In this document: in pieces, positions 24,501 through 36,155 of the stretch
How positions within the stretch are numbered: position 1 is the stretch's first letter
Layout: every line of letters begins with the position of its first letter
Assembly: GCA_029532415.1 (NCBI GenBank)
Contig: JAQOTA010000047.1
Span: forward strand, 992,001 to 1,056,000
DNA from: Marasmius tenuissimus
Lineage: Eukaryota > Basidiomycota > Agaricomycetes > Agaricales > Marasmiaceae
Reading direction: 5' to 3'
Length of the DNA: 64,000 bases
The notes under the pieces: model-generated
What the model was told of the DNA's origin: nothing
The model's input: only the letters and a program-made list of their open reading frames with translations
The model's database searches: none
Position numbers and translations under genes: made by a program

Positions 24501-25214
24501 TTCTCACACTTCCGGGCTTTCTAAAACCGACCCCGGCGCATATCGAAATGGTACTAGGACTGGCCTCGGGACAAGTGGATTCGATGTTCCGGGGGTTGCG
24601 CTCGGTACTGGACATTCGCGATCGGAATGATGAGATTCGCCTCAGGCACAACTCTTTCCGGGAATATCTAGTCGACCGGGGTAGACCATGGCATGATTTT
24701 CGCATTCACATAAGCTTTTCTATAGAAGGGCGAATTGCAGTAAAGTGGCTTCGAAACCTCTCAGTTCAAAAGATGGCAGACTACAAGTACGAGTTCCTCT
24801 CCCCTTCTCGGTCATGATTCACTTTAACGAATGAATAAACCTTTCCCATAGCTCCGGAGAACGGATCAACGACGAAACCAGTGACTTTTTCACAGCCTGG
24901 ATCGGGTTCTGTGCCTCATGCGACCCAGTCGAGTATCTGCTAGAAGACTTGCAATGTGTCGACCTGACCGGCGTTTTCTTCTGTAAATATCGATATCGTG
25001 TCGAGGACGCTCCTGACAAGGAGATCGCGGTTCGGGATTGGCGACATATGTTCGAGGAGTTGATACCCTGGTTGAAGTCTTACCCTGAAACTGTAAGCAT
25101 GGATTGCTCTTTGTTCTCAACGTTTGCTCCCCCGCACTGATGCCTCGCGTTTGCTAGTATGACAGCAAAGTGCAGGATCTTATCCAAAAGCTTTCGAGCC
25201 CTCTGGAGGTATAG
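21529..25214 (+). CDS. NACHT-domain NLR-like NTPase (NLR-B)
   Basis: Close paralogue of NLR-A with the same architecture and exon layout. The N-terminal exon encodes GPGVQNNNNGTGVQNIDMSG. The NACHT domain has Walker A GAVGVGKT (near 21,931), Walker B VVIIDGLDECG (near 22,366) and FLICSRPES. Three post-NACHT modules follow and the gene ends EVQ-like at TAG 25,212-25,214. Differences: a GIWPQQTWPQ insertion relative to NLR-A, and the first 35-nt intron has lost its acceptor (gcag|gt became gcgaat at 21,726-21,731). The N-terminal motif may therefore not join the NACHT, leaving a start at ATG 21,882 just before FFWLTGAVGVGKT. The rest of the frames are open. Confidence 0.8.
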
Positions 25215-25599
25215 ATGGATATGCACACCTCAGTATCGAGGTGCATAGCACAACCACAGTCGAGTAAACATATCCCAGTTCAGTATAAACTGTATTGTCT
25301 GTGACAGAGGAGTGAAGGACCATGAAAAATGAACTTCAGTGGACCTATGATGAAAACGAGCCAAAACGTCAACACCTCATTCGAGCCGGCCAGCCATCTA
25401 GATCCGCAGTTCCCATCCGTCCCAAGATCTGCCATGGCGTGAAGTGATGCGAATGTCACCAAGAGTTCGTCGCCCGTGGGAGTGATTGGAACGTACCCTG
25501 TACCGTGGCCGGTGGCAGACCGACCGTCACCTGAAGCTTTGCATTACGTTCCATACAAGTTGAATACTTCTGAACCTGATTACGGTTCAGAGACGAAGA

Positions 25600-27867
25600 G
25601 AAAGTAGTCTACAGTGAACCGACGTACCAGTATTCCCAACAGCACCAGACAGAGCCTCCTCGGGCACGTTCCGGACTATAGCCATAAAAGAAGGACTGAT
25701 ATCCACCTGCATCACAGAGCGAGCTACCCAGCTCTTTGCTGCTGATCGGCAGGGAGAAATGATTGTACTGAGCGTCATGAGAGATGTGAGGGGATGAGAA
25801 TTGGGGTTGACCAAGTACGTTGGGCTGGGCTTCGGGGTCGTACACTTGTTGAGCCATGTCGGGGTCATGAGTGCTACGCTCTTCTCCTCCGCGAGGCTCA
25901 GCCACGGAGGAGTTTGGTACTGCAAGATTCGAGCCGTGAACACATCCCAGGCCGGCAATCGGACGCGGATGTGCTGCTATCAGCCTGGTTAGGTTCGGGT
26001 TTTGTGTTTCCCTGCTCGAGTCATCGTGAGCATCGGATGTTTCTTCCACATCACTCTCGCCTCGACCTCGGCGAGTTCCTCTAGTAAAGTAGGATTCCAT
26101 CGACGAGGACAAGGGAAGGCCGTACGCGGAGAGCATCCCATTGAGTATTTCACAGAATCGACCTGAGACTTGTGACCTGGAGAGAAAAAATTGATTGTCA
26201 GACGGCGAGTCGAGGGGGCAAAAATCCGCAAGACGTACACATGCTCCCACCTCCTCAAAATCTCAAAGCACCTATAAACACCGCCCAGGTCCTGGAATGT
26301 ATTTGAGGTAGACTGACTCTTCGTTCCTCTAGCGCGCCATACGTTGACGAATAGGGTAGTCTACTAGCAGGTCAATTCAATTCAACATCAACAGAAGAAA
26401 CGGGAGAATAGAAGCATACCGCCGATGAGATGACAGCACTCTGCATACCGAGAAACAGAGAGACGGGCCGTTAGTGTCAATCGAAACGAAAGCTACATAA
26501 CACGAATGAACCTACCATTATGAACGAGAACGGGGATCGACAATCGCCACCTTGTTGCAATTCAGAGTCTCTCCTCTGGGCTATCTCAACGAGCCTCACA
26601 GTGGACCTTGCCGCATTCGTGCAAATAGCTGTCGAGGGGAATCTCCATCCAGGTGCCTGACCTTTGGTGGCGGCCGAAGAAGATACAGAGTTCGGAAAGG
26701 AATGGCTTGTGTACAATGATCTGGGCCCAGTAGTAGGTCACGTAGAGAATCGTTGATTGCTTGAAGAAAGGATTCGATTCTTTCGAGTTATATCCGGGAT
26801 AGTGGACACGATTGGGATTCCATTTAACTATTAACGAGGCGGTCAGACAAACTCAAGAGGACGGCACGCCAGGATAGAGCATCGGAGACTCACGATGTGC
26901 CAGAACAGTCCCAATCCATGCATTCAACGCACTATTGAGCTCACCCACAATATTTTCGTTCCACTCCATCTCCGTCATCCCCATCCTAGTCCACACATTG
27001 GTTTTTCGAACGGTATACAAAGTCCCCTGCGCAAACGCGACTATGCCCAGTAACTTCAAGAACGCCACCCAATAGCTCATCCTACTGGGTCTGTCCGCAG
27101 GCTGCTTGAAGTCTTGGTCAGAGTTTTCATGGTCCGTCTTGGCTTGTTCTTCCCACGCCCAATACTCGTCGTCGCATTCAAGCAGGAGCGGGAGGTCAAA
27201 GCTATGCGTCCGAGGGAAGACCTCAGGTCAGAGATAGGAGTAATAGGATGAGAAGGTGCGTTGAACTCACTCATCCGTACGCATCGCCCTAGGCATGCCT
27301 TTGAATGTGCTCATCGCCACATCGATACAGGCTAGTCCCCAAAATGCTTGACTCCACAACTGCGACTCCACGGAGGGATTCAAGTTGGTATCCAAGGGAG
27401 ACGTTGAAGGCGAAGGTAGGTTGGCAAGTGACTTCCGGTGGATTCCCAGATCCTGGGCGAGCCTAAATCCAAGCCTGAGCAAGATCCAAGATGGTCCAGA
27501 ACAGGAGGTGCCTTGAAGAAAATAGATGGCGAGCTACTCATTGTCAACAGGGTTGAGCAGGACAAACAACAGTGCTAGAACGACGTACGCAATACATCTA
27601 TAACTCATACAACAACACTTTCGCCTCAAATTTTGTCTGTATCAGCCTAATCTGCCTGAACCACTTCCATCCTACGCTGATCCTTAACTTGGGACAATCA
27701 TTGTGTCTGCAGTCAGAGTCCGAGAATCCTTCAATCCCATCGCTATCTTCAAGGACTTGGCGATCCGAGGAATACCTTGACCCCAAAGCACACACCACGA
27801 GTAGCACGCTTGCAAAAGATGTGTCTCTGTGGTGTAAGCCTTTGTCCACCCCTCACTCGAATATAGG
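25600..27867 (-). pseudogene. Zn2Cys6 TF2, 3' part (split by the KDZ element)
   Basis: Fungal_trans domain and tail of the second TF paralogue, continuing from 50,573 across the transposon. Minus strand: GLHHRDTSFASVLLVVCALG (27,834), RLAQDLGIHRKS (27,460), LPLLLECDDEYW (27,180), SYWVAFLKLLGIVAFAQ (27,080), AAICTNAARSTVRLVEIA (26,630), KELGSSLCDAGGYQSFFYG (25,740). Just inside the 3' part the frame reads HKPIFE then TGA where TF1 has HKAIFEQ, so the gene was damaged independently of the insertion. Later exons remain recognisable with introns in conserved places. Confidence 0.85.
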
Positions 27868-27874
27868 CTTGTGA
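27868..27874. repeat. target-site duplication, left copy (CTTGTGA)
   Basis: Identical to 50,566-50,572. On the gene strand it is TCACAAG, part of the TF codons Leu-His-Lys. Confidence 0.9.
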
Positions 27875-28069
27875 CACCTTTGGCTTCCGGCTTTTCGACA
27901 CATAGGTGACTGCGTATACGCGGTTCTAAACGGTCAAAGGTGTGTAAAATTCTGTGAAAAGCTCAGCTCCTCCCTCAGCTCCTGCAGATCCCTGATTTTG
28001 TAGCGAATTTACTGACCTTTTTCCCTACATTTCCTATAGGTCAGAGACCTAGCTCCTCTAGCTCCTCTA
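27875..28069 (+). repeat. left terminal inverted repeat of the KDZ element
   Basis: Aligns base for base with the complement of 50,371-50,565, with only a few mismatches in the first 90 bp. Includes the inner palindrome GCGTATACGC and runs into tandem AGCTCCTC motifs. Confidence 0.9.
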
Positions 28070-28700
28070 GGCAGAAACCCAGCTCCTCTGGCTCCCTCAT
28101 CTGTGGAAAGGCCAGCTCCGTCGTGCTCCCCGTCTCTTTCCTCAGCTCTCATCTTTTAGCTCCTTCCGCTCCTTCAGCCTCGTCCAAGTAGCTCCCCCAT
28201 GCTCCCAGTGCTCATTCCCATCTCGCATCAAGCTTCTGAAATCCTTCAGCTACCTCTTCGTGGGCCAGCTCCGTTACGCTCCTCGTTGAGCTTCGAACTT
28301 CGATAAGGCATGCCACAATTGTATTCTCCTTCACCCAAGCCAACCCCCCGTACTCTCGCCGACTCAGATTTGTGCCTGTGTGCTGCTTGAAGGATATTTC
28401 ACTCGGTAATTCCCCACACTTGCGAATTCGTGATTCTGCATGCCATAGTAAACATATATACATGTTTCCCGACGCTCTGTCAATGTAAGGCTCCTCACAC
28501 GCTCCTGATCCATTGGTGTAACGTATTCTACGACCTCCTTGTGCTCCTGCGAATATAGGACCAGTGCTCCTGACAGCTCCCTGTTTCTCAGACAGTCTAC
28601 TTTCCAAACCCAGGCACATCCTCGTTTGGAGATCACCATGATAGATACGTCTCGGTACAGAGGGATATACATCTGACACAGTAAATTCGAAATATGATGG
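28070..28700. repeat. subterminal GCTCC-rich region (left)
   Basis: Dense array of AGCTCC/GCTCC pentamers over about 600 bp, mirrored by GGAGC clusters at 49,200-50,370. Likely transposase-binding or epigenetically targeted subterminal repeats (inference). The open frames across it look like by-products of the repeats. Confidence 0.6.
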
Positions 28701-28708
28701 CTTTTTTA

Positions 28709-29402
28709 ACAGGCTGTCAGCCCACTACGAGTCTTGCTGCGAGTCTTGTATGAGTGCACGTATGGCACTGACTCAACAGCCGTTTGAGCCTCCTCATCGA
28801 CATCCGCCATCAGCATGTTCTTCTCACGCAACCAGTTTTCGAGGTCTTCTTTGTAGCTCGCATCTTGTAGGTCATTCCAGAGGTAGAATGTCTTCAACAT
28901 GCAGCCGGTAGTCAATGGCTCCCAAGTCCAGAGATAACGAGAACAGCCGCAGGAATCCGTGCACTACAGACAAATGTTATCAGTCAGGTGATCAGAGCTG
29001 GAAGGGTGTTTCACTCACCGTGGGATTGTCAGTGAGTCTCAGCACTAGGCAATTGCCCACAGGCGCGATCTCCGCAGTATGACTCCAACCTTTCGTGCAG
29101 ATACCGCTATTCATAAGGGTGGGCGTGATCCTTACGCCTAAAGCAAAAAGGCACTTCGAAGTATCGTCTTCAAAGACGATGGTTTGATGAGGTATGTCTG
29201 AAGCTGGGGCAAGGAGGTCGAGGGTCGCAGCGAGCTTGCACAAGCAATCGCCTGTACAGTTGGGCTCGAGGTGGGTAATTTTTCCGTGCGGGATATCCGT
29301 TGAGTGGTGATTCATGGAAGTTTTCTTGAGAGCAGGGCCTTTGTATGATTTGAGGTCGGCCAAAATGGCCAAGAGGTAAAGGAGAAATCCAATTGGGAGC
29401 AT
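28709..29402 (-). CDS. KDZ cargo protein, end-paralogue 1 (unknown family)
   Basis: Minus strand, two exons (about 29,402-29,020 and 28,954-28,709). Start could be ATG 29,402 or ATG 29,315 (MNHHSTDIPHG). Core: CTGDCLCKLAATLDLLAPAS, IPHQTIVFEDDTSKCLFALG. The second exon encodes CGCSRYLWTWEPLTTGCMLK and a Lys/Glu-rich tail ending RSKTRSGLTAC. Not a known domain to me. A paralogue with the same core spacing (GLCLERLAQTLDL, VPHESLHFVDESSEALYALA) sits in the same orientation at the opposite end of the element, suggesting a role in the element's biology. Confidence 0.6.
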
Positions 29403-29761
29403 AGGGAGCAGGGTGGATGAGGATGAGGAGCACAGGAGAGCAGGAGGGTTTTCTTACAACCCGGTGATATCAAGAAGCGAGAGGAGCAGGTTACACGTTT
29501 GCAGGGAGCTTGAGGAGCAACGTTCACAGTTGAGGAGCATGGGGAGCAAGAAGATTTTCTCTGAACCTGGCGATATTGAGAAGCAGGGGGAGCAGAGTCG
29601 ACATCTGCAAGGAGCTCAAGGAGCAATGTTCACGGCTGAGAAGCATGGGGACGGAAAGTTGTCATTGCGAAAGTCACGATATTCATCATTACATCAAGGT
29701 GCCAAAATGCCACAGAAGATCTGATATATTTGTTAGATCCAAATATAGATGAATTGACGAC

Positions 29762-32755
29762 TTATGTAGCTCTGGGTCGAGTCCTCCTGCTGAGGATGAC
29801 TTGAGCGTTAAGACCATCAATCTTACGAGACCCAAGGGCCTGGGCCTTTCGGCGAATGGCCTCGGCTTCGCTGATTGTATCCTGCTGTGGGATATCCTGG
29901 GGGGAGAGCGAGCGAGGAGGGAGTGAGGGGGATGCACGTTTGCTAGCAGGATTGGTGGTGAGGGAGGATGGTGAGACGCTCACGGGGGACGCGACAGCGA
30001 CAGTAGTGTATTCAGCCCTGAGGGAGTTGATGCGTGTCGTGCCGCTTTCGACCTGCAGCTCGCCGTCAACGTCAGACGACCACAGAATGTCAGCTAATGG
30101 CTTGAGAGTGGTGCCACTATAGTCAGCACCGAGTGCTTGTTTCCAGGCCTTCTCCACGTCAGCCATGCTGTCCAGCTCGCCCGGCTTTTTGCTTGAGAGG
30201 TAGTCGAAGGCGATCTCGAAAACAATCGGACTCATGAGCAGGTGCTCAATGGGCTCGGTCTGACTGGTTGGCATGAAGGCAGGTGGAAGTTGTGGAGGCA
30301 ATGATGGCGGAGTTGGCAATATGAAGGGATCTTGGACCGTTGGACCTTTGTTGGACATTCCAAGGTTGGAGAAACCCCCCCTGATATTGAATAGGTTGCT
30401 GTTGAAGTTGCCGCCGTTGAACTGACCAGCGCCGTTGTTGGAGTGGCTGCCGCCGTTGTTGAAGTGACCACCGCTGTTGTTGAAGTGACCGCCGCCATTG
30501 AGCTGGCCACCGCTGTTGAACTGATCGGGGTTGAACTGGTTGGAGTTGAACTGATTGGCGTTGAACTGGCTGGGGTCGAACTGATTGGAGCCAAACTGCT
30601 GTCCGGTGTTGAACTGTCCGGCGTTGAAATGACCGGTGTTGAAGTGATCGGCATTGAACCCAGCACCGCTGGCCTGGCCATTGCCATACACGCCGCCGTT
30701 AAACTGATCGCTGTTGAACTGGCCAGTGAGAATATGATTTGCGACGAATTGACCAGCGCCCGACCCAGAGCCTTTGATTTGGCCCATCTGGTTGACAACT
30801 GGCTGGGAGGTCAAGGCCGCTGTGGTGTCGCCGCCATCAGGAGAAACATCGGCAGCCCGATCTCTTTCCTCGGAGATGTACTTAGTGGACTTGATTTTCC
30901 TCTTGCCCTTTTTTGAAGCCGTTTCAACTCCATCGCCATAGCCTTCTGGCCCACTAGCAGACGGCATTGGATCAGCCAATTCGGTCTCATTGGTGACCTT
31001 CCTCTTCTTTGCTGCAGGTTCGAGAGTCTGGTCGACTGAATCGTCTGGGGGGGCAAGCTGCTTTTTCCTCCTGCCTGGCTTGACCTTCGCAGGTGGGGCA
31101 TGAGGCTGGACGGATTGATTGGCATTGGAGGGTGTGGCAGTTGTGTCCGATGGTTTCATCTTCTTCTTGGCCTTGGGCCTAGCAGCATCGGGAAGAGAGC
31201 CTGTGGTGGCCTTGGGTTTGGATTTGGTCTTTGTCGTAGGGGCATGGGCGGGAGCAGGAATGGAATCAGAAGGAAGAGAGGGAGGGACGTTGGAGGTGGT
31301 AGGAGTGACTGCATCTTTCTTTTGTTGCGTCGCTTTGGATTTCTTCGACTTGGGCTTGGGAGCAGGGATGATGGGAGAGGGAGGAGTACCGGTGTCGTCG
31401 TCCTTGTCACCGCCAGCTTCTTCTTCGTCCTCTTTGCCTTCATCATCGGAAACCTCCTTATTGCTGACTTCACCACCCTTGTTCACGCGCTTCTTCGGAA
31501 GTCCTGCATCGCAACGGGGCAGGATCCCTGGCGAGATACCGAATCTTCCATTCCTTCCACTCGTCTGCTCCCATCTTCCGAAAATGAGCTGTTCCGGTCC
31601 TCCAACGTTCCGATATCTCCTTGAGACTGTCTTCACCGTTGCTGTAATGGCTGGGGTTTCTCAGAAGGTCGAGCGACATGCCTTCCAGCATGATGCCTTT
31701 GGAGAACGTGTAGTGCTTTTCGAAATTCTTGTAGTGTGCGGTAGGTTTCGACTTGCCAGTGGCTTTACCTGCCATGTTTTGTCAGCCAGATCGCAGTCCA
31801 AGAGAACTCAACAACTTACAGAGGCTGTTGTACATGGCTTCGCGCCATATCCGCTTGTACTCCTTGTCCCTGTTGTCCTTCTTTTTGGGCATAGCTGTGA
31901 GACAACATCAGATAATGAAAACAGGTTGTCCAGGTTTGACTCACTGGCAGGGTTGCAACCCACCCTTGCGAATGCTTCTAACTGTTTCCCAACCTCGAGG
32001 CAGTTGAAACCCTTCAAGATTGATTTGAGGAACGCTTCGATCCTTTCATTGCTAAAGTACCATTGGGGATCCATAAAATCGTCGGTTGAGTTACAGACCA
32101 GGCAAAAGAACGCTTCAATGCCACATTGGCGGGCCAAAGCCTCAATCTACAGATGTAAGTCGTTAGAGAAATATAATCAAGGACATAAAGAAGCAGCGTA
32201 CACAAGATATGATGCACTTCAGGGTGTGGGTAGTGATACGAGCCTTTGACTTAGTGGACGGCGGTGATAACTTTTCTTGGGTGGCAGCCTTGCTCTGGTC
32301 ATACTCCTTGACGATGGCCTCCTTTTCTTCATCGGTGAGCTTCATATACCCCTCTATGAACATGTTGGTGAGCGTGATGACATCGACGCCAGTGATCCCG
32401 GCTATCACAATCCCATTAGTCCTGCACAAGCCATTGGAAAGCGATTGGCCTACCTTCCGTTAATTCTTCAGACTTCATTGACCTCCAGGCATTGATTGGA
32501 TTTGTTTCGGTGGCTTCGATGGTGAGTTTGCTCCCATTTTGAAAGACGGCATCGTATAGATATCGCTCCTCCTTTCCGGTTTCCTTTTTGAACTCCGCTG
32601 CCTGCGACCGAAAGTAGTTGAGACAGTTGTACACATATTTGTCGCATATTTGACGGTTCTCTTCCTGTACCAAGTGTGTCTCCTCCCGCTGCTCCTTGGT
32701 GCGTGGAGCGCGTTTTACCTGAATGCGTTGTGGTAGTCCTCAGTCGGACACACAC
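29762..32755 (-). CDS. KDZ cargo protein with Gln-Phe-Asn repeat tract
   Basis: Large minus-strand gene of about seven exons. The N-terminal part is basic and ordered: KRAPRTKEQREETHLVQEEN, ICDKYVYNCLNYFRSQ (32,640), TLTNMFIEGYMKLTDEEKE (32,370), QCGIEAFFCLVCNSTDDF (32,120), FSNERIEAFLKSILKGFNCL (32,050). Then a Lys-rich disordered region (31,500-30,850; KPKSKKSKATQQKKD, PGRRKKQ, GKRKIKS) with probable nuclear localisation signals. Next is a repeat tract of QFNxxQFNxG units (about 30,745-30,360) and a folded-looking C-terminus (IVFEIAFDYLSSKKPGELD). Start codon and the exon junction near 31,520 are not settled. Unknown family; the repeat tract is prion-like in composition. Confidence 0.6.
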
Positions 32756-34500
32756 CGATTCGTTCCCAGATCCGTTTGCCTTGTTATTATACTGATTATT
32801 CTTACTTTCCCTTTTTAGTTATGTTTCCGTCATTCGGACCATTCCACGGTTACATCAAAACATACAATCCCACGCCTTCTTTCATACCTACGACAAACCC
32901 GAGTCTCTGCTCCGATACCAAATCCTATCCTCTGTGCAGTCGAGTGTCGCTTGCGGGATCTCGTCCACCCCGTCTGCGTAAGAAGCTTGGTCACCTTCGA
33001 AATAGCACCCTCACGAGGCAGGAACTGGTTTGAGGAGACTGATTCTTGGTGGAGTCAAAACATTTCCCATTTGGGATGGCCTCTGTACAATTATTCCTTC
33101 TCCTTTTTCTCTCTTTCGAACGCCGAGCTACCTTCTTGATCCCTTCGTTCACCGTCGGCATATTCCTAGTCAGTGGGAATTATTTACATAAACTGCTCGG
33201 TACGTCTCGATTTAGTTAGTCTGTATTCTCACCTGTCCATTTGTATGGCACGCTTTGGCGGCTCTGTCAATCATCATCCCCTCTGTTCTGCACCACCACG
33301 TTCCCCGTCGCACTCACGACTCTCTTATCCTAAGTCTTCCCTCAAGTTGCCCCAAGTTGAAATCAAGTTAATTCAAGTTATTATAAGAAGATCAGACACG
33401 TCTCGTCGCGTTCCAGGTACGTGTCTATTCTATATTACGTGTACTGATCTGCCTCGAGGACGCCACGCGCCTCGGTACCTCATTCTCTCTTACTCCATAT
33501 ACGACCTCCGACTGCTTGAGTCTCTGATCCTTGTGTGGATCGAACAAATCTTCTTCAGCGTCGCGTGCGAGGGGTCATTCTACCTGTAGTTGGAATGGCT
33601 AACTGGCCCAAGTTGCGTTTGAAAAGTTTGCGACAAAACGAGACACCCATTGTGAGACGGAGAACGAAGGAAGGGGGATGAAAAGATGTTTGGACAGACC
33701 TGACTTAAGAAGGAGCAGAAAGAGCATGAAGAGCCTCGATGGACTCCGAGGGAGAATGTTGCAATATCGAGGAGCACCAGGAGCGTGGCTTCGAGACCCG
33801 AGACAGCCTTTGTAACGGAGCAACAAGGAGCGATTCTGTTCGCATCGATTGTCGTGAAGAAGTGTTGCTGATTCACAGATGTCAAGGTCAAGGTTGAAAC
33901 CCCATTCGGCGCAATGCAGTTTGGAGAGTTCGGGATTGTCAAAGAGCATGAGAAGGTCGATTTCGAGCAACATTCGAAGGTGGAGACAGCAGAAGGGTCC
34001 GGACTTTGGAAGGAAAGCTGATAATGAATGTATTTGCCTTGGGATCTTGAGGGCTGTCATTGTAGTTGTGGGTACCTGGTTGTTGAGTCTCATGAGATAT
34101 CGAAGCTCGGATAGAAAACGTATGCATACTGCTCAGCTGACGGCATTGGAATTATTGGCAAACGACGAGGGCAAAGATGTTGAGATGTTGGTGGTGGAGT
34201 TGATGAGGTGGGATTTACTGCGGTCCCACCAACGCTCATTGTTGCATGAATCTCACATGGATTGCACGTGCTGATCGCGACCGTGTACACCAAGAAAAAT
34301 TCTGGCATCTATTCTGACTTTCGAGTCTCCGTTCCTCGTTCCTGCTCAAAATGAATCACAGAGTGCTGCACACGGAATGGAGAAGGCAAATTCAATTCAT
34401 TGATGATGGGCAAGTACATTTGAGGACTAGATATCACGACCTAACATGAAAGCAACACGGTAACATACAAAGCAACATGGCGAAAGAAAGGCTATCAAGA
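32756..34500. other. KDZ-internal stretch without a confident gene
   Basis: About 1.7 kb. Minus-strand frames at 34,300-33,600 (containing EIDLLMLFDNPELSKLHCAE) may be a degenerate exon, but no spliced model holds. GGAGC motifs occur near 33,710-33,840. Confidence 0.3.
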
Positions 34501-34518
34501 AAAGGGAGCGTCGGGGAT

Positions 34519-35674
34519 TTACCAGCGATTGAAGAGCATACGATGGATGTAACCGGCTTCGTCAGCTGGCACACCACTCATATGGCTCGTCAACAACTCA
34601 ACGAAACCAACCTCGTCGTTGGCGTTCTCGGTGGAAATGTTGATGATGGCATCGACGTCCATTTGAGTGTAGCCGTGCAAAGGAAAGTAGTCGATTGCAT
34701 TGAGGGACAAGTCAGCTGATTGAAGCGGCTTCCTTGCAGCACGTATGGCAGTTCGAGAAGGCCCTACAGAAGGAGCTATTCAAGACCATCAGTACCCAGC
34801 ACGTTTGAGAAAAGAACCGACCACAGACTCACCAGAAAAACCTTGGAAGGCAGATGCAGGGGATGCAACGGTTTGCAGGACATACTTCTCCTTGGACGGC
34901 GCCTTCGATGGTGAGGGAGAACCTGCCGCAGCGAGGAATTGAGAGGAAGGTGGGGTAGTGCCTCTAAACACGCTGGGGGATGGAGACAACGGAGTGGAAG
35001 GGGGCACAGGCCCAGGCAAGACTGGAGCCCACGTATCAACAACGAGATCGTAGAAGGGCGGCCTGCTTTTGGACACCATGGCAAAGAAGGCACCACTCCA
35101 GGTGCTGTGGGTGGTGGCCTCCTTTTGGCTAAGGGACGTTGGTCCTTCCCAGCTGGCTTTCAAGCCTCTCCTAGATCCACCAAAGAGCACAGAAAAATTG
35201 TCAGTAACAGATAGTAAAGATGGTAAGAAAAACTCACTCTTCAATATAGAGGGCAACTGTCTTACAGGTTACCATAGCCCAATAATAAGGGGTGGCTTGT
35301 GGGTCGGCCATGATCATCTGTTCCACGGTCAAGAATTCATCGCTGTTCTGCAGGGCTTCGATTAAGGCGGCTGGTGAGGCAATGGTGTAATGTTGGTCGA
35401 CGACGAGCGTAAGGCGATCCAGAACTTCCTGTGCAATGTTGCGAGGAACTTGAATGACGATTGGCCAGATACCACCACTGTGCCCACCGGTAACAAACGG
35501 GTCAGAGTACGCCGTTGATCAGTACAAACATCACGCCAGGAGGAGTCATAAAAACACTTACGCTTTGTTGTAGATTGCTGGGGTTGAACGTTGCTCACGG
35601 TTGTGGCTGGGAGAGTAGGAACTATGGGCCGTTGGATACAGGAAGACGAACGGACAGGCAACGAGACCAGCCAT
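34519..35674 (-). CDS. KDZ cargo protein, unknown family
   Basis: Minus strand, about four exons. Start ATG 35,674 (MAGLVACPFVFLYPTAHSS). The next exon has GGIWPIVIQVPRNIAQEVLD, EALQNSDEFLTVEQMIMADP and TPYYWAMVTCKTVALYIE. A third has RGLKASWEGPTSLSQKEATT, FYDLVVDTWAPVLPGPVPPS and a Pro/Ser-rich linker. The last exon ends NAIDYFPLHGYTQMDVDAII and EAGYIHRMLFNRW. Introns are canonical and frames open, so it looks like a real gene. Not recognised. Confidence 0.55.
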
Positions 35675-36155
35675 GATGGGAGAAGAGGGCTAGGGAAGGA
35701 TGAACATTTGGGTGTGGTGGTCCGGTATAAGAACGCGAACTGTCACAGTGACGTGACAGCCTTTGGTTGACTCCCTGCTCCCACCGCTCCCCCTTGCTCC
35801 CCCTTACTCCCTCTTTCCTCTCAGGTTTGCTCCTTTCGCTCCTTTCTTTCTCTCGGATCTGCTCCTACCGCTCCTTCTTCTCTGTCGCCGTTTGCTTCTG
35901 TCGCTCCCCCTTTTGGTCGAAGGATACCGACAATTCAACAGGTACGCCACGTCGTGTCATTTCGTCGACCACATGGTGCATGCTTCAGAGCATCGGAAGC
36001 TTTCGATTGAGGGCGAGAGGGGCGCGGATATTTGATCCCAGAAATCCAATGTCCTCTTTCATCACCGATTGAAAGGGCTGCCTCGATGCGTTCAGCTCCC
36101 ATACTCCTTTTTTGTTGCCTTTATGACCTGATGATGTGCTGACCAGATCATCAGG
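35675..36155. promoter_or_regulatory. intergenic region with GCTCC cluster, upstream of TET/JBP
   Basis: Divergent spacer between the unknown gene at 35,674 and the TET/JBP gene. Around a dozen GCTCC pentamers fall between 35,770 and 35,920, one of the densest internal clusters of the element. Confidence 0.45.

Noticed and set aside
28212..28679. Minus-strand 155-codon frame in the left subterminal region.
   Set aside because: Lies within the GCTCC array, with no homologue at the mirrored right end and no domain.
30443..30916. Plus-strand frame of Val-Glu-Leu-Ile-Gly repeats.
   Set aside because: It is the antisense reading of the QFN repeat tract of the minus-strand cargo gene.
31100..32249. 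Long plus-strand frames opposite the Lys-rich cargo gene.
   Set aside because: Gly/Arg/Leu low-complexity translations antisense to the real exons; no introns or domains fit.
33599..34308. Possible minus-strand gene in the KDZ element.
   Set aside because: Coding-like pieces exist but no GT-AG model joins them; kept only as a low-confidence note.
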